DNA from: Candidatus Eisenbergiella stercorigallinarum
GTDB taxonomy: Bacteria > Bacillota > Clostridia > Lachnospirales > Lachnospiraceae
Length of the DNA stretch: 6,946 bases
Assembly (NCBI GenBank): GCA_019120525.1
Contig: DWUW01000128.1
Coordinates: 1-6,946, forward strand
Reading direction: 5' to 3'
Under the pieces are notes generated by a model. The model searched no databases. It worked only from the letters and a program-made list of their open reading frames with translations, and was not told the origin of the DNA. Below are positions 5,425 to 6,946 of the stretch, piece by piece. Each line of letters begins with the position of its first letter. Positions within the stretch are counted from its first letter, which is position 1. The translations under genes and the position numbers were made by a program.

Positions 5425-6771
5425 TCAGGGCGCGATCCGGTGGATGTCTCTGGGGAACAGGCAGGCCCTGCGCACGTTATCCTGCTCCAGAAGCCTTGCG
5501 GTGAACCGCTCCAGCCCCATGCCAAGACCGCCGTGGGGCGGCATGCCGTGCTTATGGATCTGAAGATAGCTTTCAAACTGCTCCGGGTCCATGCCTCTGG
5601 CCTTCATTTTGGACAGCTGTACGGCATAATCGTGAATGCGCTGGCCTCCCGTAGTCACCTCCAGCCCCCGGAACAGCAGGTCGAAGCTTTTCGTCACCTG
5701 CGGATTTTCTTCCTCCTCCATGGCGTAAAAGGGCCGCTTTGCCGTGGGATAATGGGTAACGAACACGAATTCGCTTCCCGTTTCCTCCTCCATCAGCTGA
5801 CACAGGAGCTTTTCCTCCTCCGGGTCCAGATCCTCCTTTTCCCGGACGGGCCTGTTGAACCTTCGGGCGATGAGCTCCTTCGCTTCATAAAAGCGGATGA
5901 AAGGGATCGGGTCAGCCTGCGGAATGCGCACGTTAAGGAGCTTCAGCTCCTGCGGGCAAAGCTCCGGCAGCTTCTGAAGCGCATGGCGGATCATGGCCTC
6001 CTCCATGCAGCACAGCTCCTCAAAGCCCTCGATATAGCCCATTTCAAAGTCCACGCCGGTATACTCGTTCAGATGCCTTGCCGTATCGTGTTTTTCCGCC
6101 CGGAACACCGGCCCGATCTCAAACACCCTTTCATATACGCCCACCATCATCTGCTTGTAAAACTGGGGGCTTTGCGCCAGATAGGCCTCCTTCCCGAAAT
6201 AGTCCAGCCGGAAAATATTGGCTCCGCCCTCCGCGCCCTGGCTGACCAGCTTCGGGGTATGGATCTGTACAAAATCCTCCTGCTGCAAAAATTCCGTAAA
6301 GCCTCTCACCAGCGCGTCCTGGATCCGGAATATGGCCCGCTCCCTCTCATTGCGCAGGGTCAGCGGCCGGTAGTCCAGTATGGTCTCCAGCGAGGCCGGA
6401 ATCTCTTTGCCGTGAATGACCACGGGCATGCTTTCCGCCGGCACAGACAGGATCCGGATCCGGGCGGGATGCAGCTCCCAGCCCGTCCGGGAGCGGGGTT
6501 CCTCCACCGCCAGCGCTTCCATGCGGATGCACATTTCCTCCTTCAGCGCCCCTTCCCAGGGAGCGCCGTCCGGCCCCAGGATCTCGCATTTCTCCGGCTC
6601 CAGAATGCACTGGATCAGCTCATGGGCCGTGCGCAGGATGAGGAAGGAAAAGCCGCTCATCTTCCTCAGCCGGTGGATGCTTCCGTGTATGCTTACCATC
6701 CCCTTTTCCACACTTTCAAATCCCGGCCTCCCGGTTTCCATTGCCTGAATTTCCCTGTTCTTTTCACTCAT
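5425..6771 (-). CDS. aspS: Archaeal-type aspartate-tRNA ligase, probably non-discriminating (Asp/Asn)
   Basis: A class IIb aminoacyl-tRNA synthetase that charges tRNA with aspartate in the cytoplasm. At 448 residues it is the short archaeal-type form, lacking the large insertion of the roughly 590-residue bacterial AspRS. An OB-fold anticodon-binding domain (about 25-110) precedes the catalytic domain. Motif 1 lies near IHTPKL (170-175). AQSPQFYKQMM (199-209) follows. Motif 2 has FRAE (223-226) and RHLNE (232-236). Motif 3 is GLGMGLERF (415-423), with the typical ending LFPRDIHRIAP. His33 aligns with the Trp that archaeal discriminating enzymes use to select tRNA-Asp, favouring dual specificity. 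AsnRS is less likely, given the AspRS-like motif 2 and C-terminus. The ATG at 6771 has AGGA 11 bases upstream and overlaps the preceding frame. Met11 or Met25 are weaker alternatives. Confidence 0.9.
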   Translation of the reverse strand: MSEKNREIQAMETGRPGFESVEKGMVSIHGSIHRLRKMSGFSFLILRTAHELIQCILEPEKCEILGPDGAPWEGALKEEMCIRMEALAVEEPRSRTGWELHPARIRILSVPAESMPVVIHGKEIPASLETILDYRPLTLRNERERAIFRIQDALVRGFTEFLQQEDFVQIHTPKLVSQGAEGGANIFRLDYFGKEAYLAQSPQFYKQMMVGVYERVFEIGPVFRAEKHDTARHLNEYTGVDFEMGYIEGFEELCCMEEAMIRHALQKLPELCPQELKLLNVRIPQADPIPFIRFYEAKELIARRFNRPVREKEDLDPEEEKLLCQLMEEETGSEFVFVTHYPTAKRPFYAMEEEENPQVTKSFDLLFRGLEVTTGGQRIHDYAVQLSKMKARGMDPEQFESYLQIHKHGMPPHGGLGMGLERFTARLLEQDNVRRACLFPRDIHRIAP

Positions 6772-6946
6772 GTTCTTTTCCGTCCTTTCTGTTTTCCTTC
6801 TGATCTGCGTGACTGTGAAACAGATCTTCCGGAATCCGGATGGACATCGTCTCTATGCCGCATGCTATCACCCCCTTATCCGCGCTGAGCGCGGAGGAAA
6901 CGGTCCGGTCCATTCCGCCGGGGCAGGATGGACCGCCAGGCCGCAC
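6764..6946 (-). CDS. 3' end of an unidentified upstream frame, cut by the window edge
   Basis: A frame of 60 codons is open to the right end of the window and ends in TGA at 6764-6766, overlapping the aspartate-tRNA ligase start by 8 bases (ATGAGTGA). Such an overlap suggests translational coupling within one operon. Codon third positions are GC-rich as in the neighbouring genes, and the stretch GVIACGIETMSIRIPEDLF looks like folded protein, followed by a charged tail rich in Lys, Glu and His. I do not recognise the family. It may be the C-terminus of a longer protein or a chance open frame. A competing 31-codon frame (6768-6863) has a better ribosome site but poorer codon use. Confidence 0.35.
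   Translation of the reverse strand: MRPGGPSCPGGMDRTVSSALSADKGVIACGIETMSIRIPEDLFHSHADQKENRKDGKEHE
6879..6895. repeat. Short GC-rich inverted repeat upstream of the aspartate-tRNA ligase gene
   Basis: TCCGCGC (6879-6885) and GCGCGGA (6889-6895) form a perfect 7-bp stem with a 3-base loop, just before the purine-rich AAGGGGGTG (6868-6876) on the minus strand. A second 8-bp inverted repeat, CGGTCCAT/ATGGACCG (6906-6913 and 6928-6935), lies further upstream. I looked for a T-box core here and found none. If the region is coding, these may be incidental. Confidence 0.35.

Noticed and set aside
5383..6888. A 501-codon plus-strand frame opposite the aspartate-tRNA ligase gene
   Set aside because: It lies antisense to a gene with unmistakable class II synthetase motifs, starts with TTG, has no ribosome site and reads like the reverse frame of a GC-rich gene (rich in Pro, Arg, His, Gln and Leu).
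6772..6946. A T-box leader controlling the aspartate-tRNA ligase
   Set aside because: Such leaders are common before Firmicute synthetase genes, but I found no T-box core (TGGNACCGCG-like) or terminator/antiterminator pair in the bases available. Sequence beyond the window could still hold one.

Overview
The window looks like a chromosomal segment of a moderately GC-rich Clostridia-type Firmicute, plausibly Lachnospiraceae. This is inferred from AGGAGG-type ribosome binding sites, sigma-A-like promoters, an AT-rich intergenic stretch beside GC-rich genes, and a short archaeal-type aspartyl-tRNA synthetase of the kind found in that group. No rRNA, tRNA, transposase, phage gene, CRISPR array or other mobile element is visible. 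Most of the content is ordinary core or housekeeping metabolism, and I see no multi-gene defence or otherwise novel system.

Layout. Bases 1-296 are an AT-rich promoter and leader for one plus-strand gene, a seven-helix hemolysin III/PAQR membrane protein (297-947). Everything after it is on the minus strand. A bidirectional terminator at 964-1006 separates it from the convergent galE. Reading the minus strand in transcription order (right to left): the 3' end of an unidentified frame (6946-6764) overlaps the start of an archaeal-type aspartate-tRNA ligase (6771-5425). A 253-base gap follows, holding a large GC-rich hairpin, a promoter with a consensus -10 box, and a perfect 20-bp inverted repeat. 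Next come a metallo-beta-lactamase-fold protein (5171-4395) and, 44 bases on, a membrane acyltransferase (4350-3277). A second promoter around 3160-3189 then starts a two-gene unit: a sugar-nucleotidyltransferase-like protein (3029-2103) and UDP-glucose 4-epimerase (2069-1053).

How the genes may work together. The nucleotidyltransferase and GalE very probably form an operon that supplies activated sugars. GalE has Cys at the position that is Tyr299 in E. coli GalE, so it may also epimerise UDP-N-acetylhexosamines. The acyltransferase could decorate a surface glycan, but only its position suggests this. The aspartate-tRNA ligase probably charges both tRNA-Asp and tRNA-Asn, which would require the GatCAB amidotransferase elsewhere in the genome. 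The points most worth a second look are the perfect palindrome in the leader of the metallo-hydrolase gene, the missing metal-bridging Asp in that protein, and the specificity residues of GalE and the aspartate-tRNA ligase.
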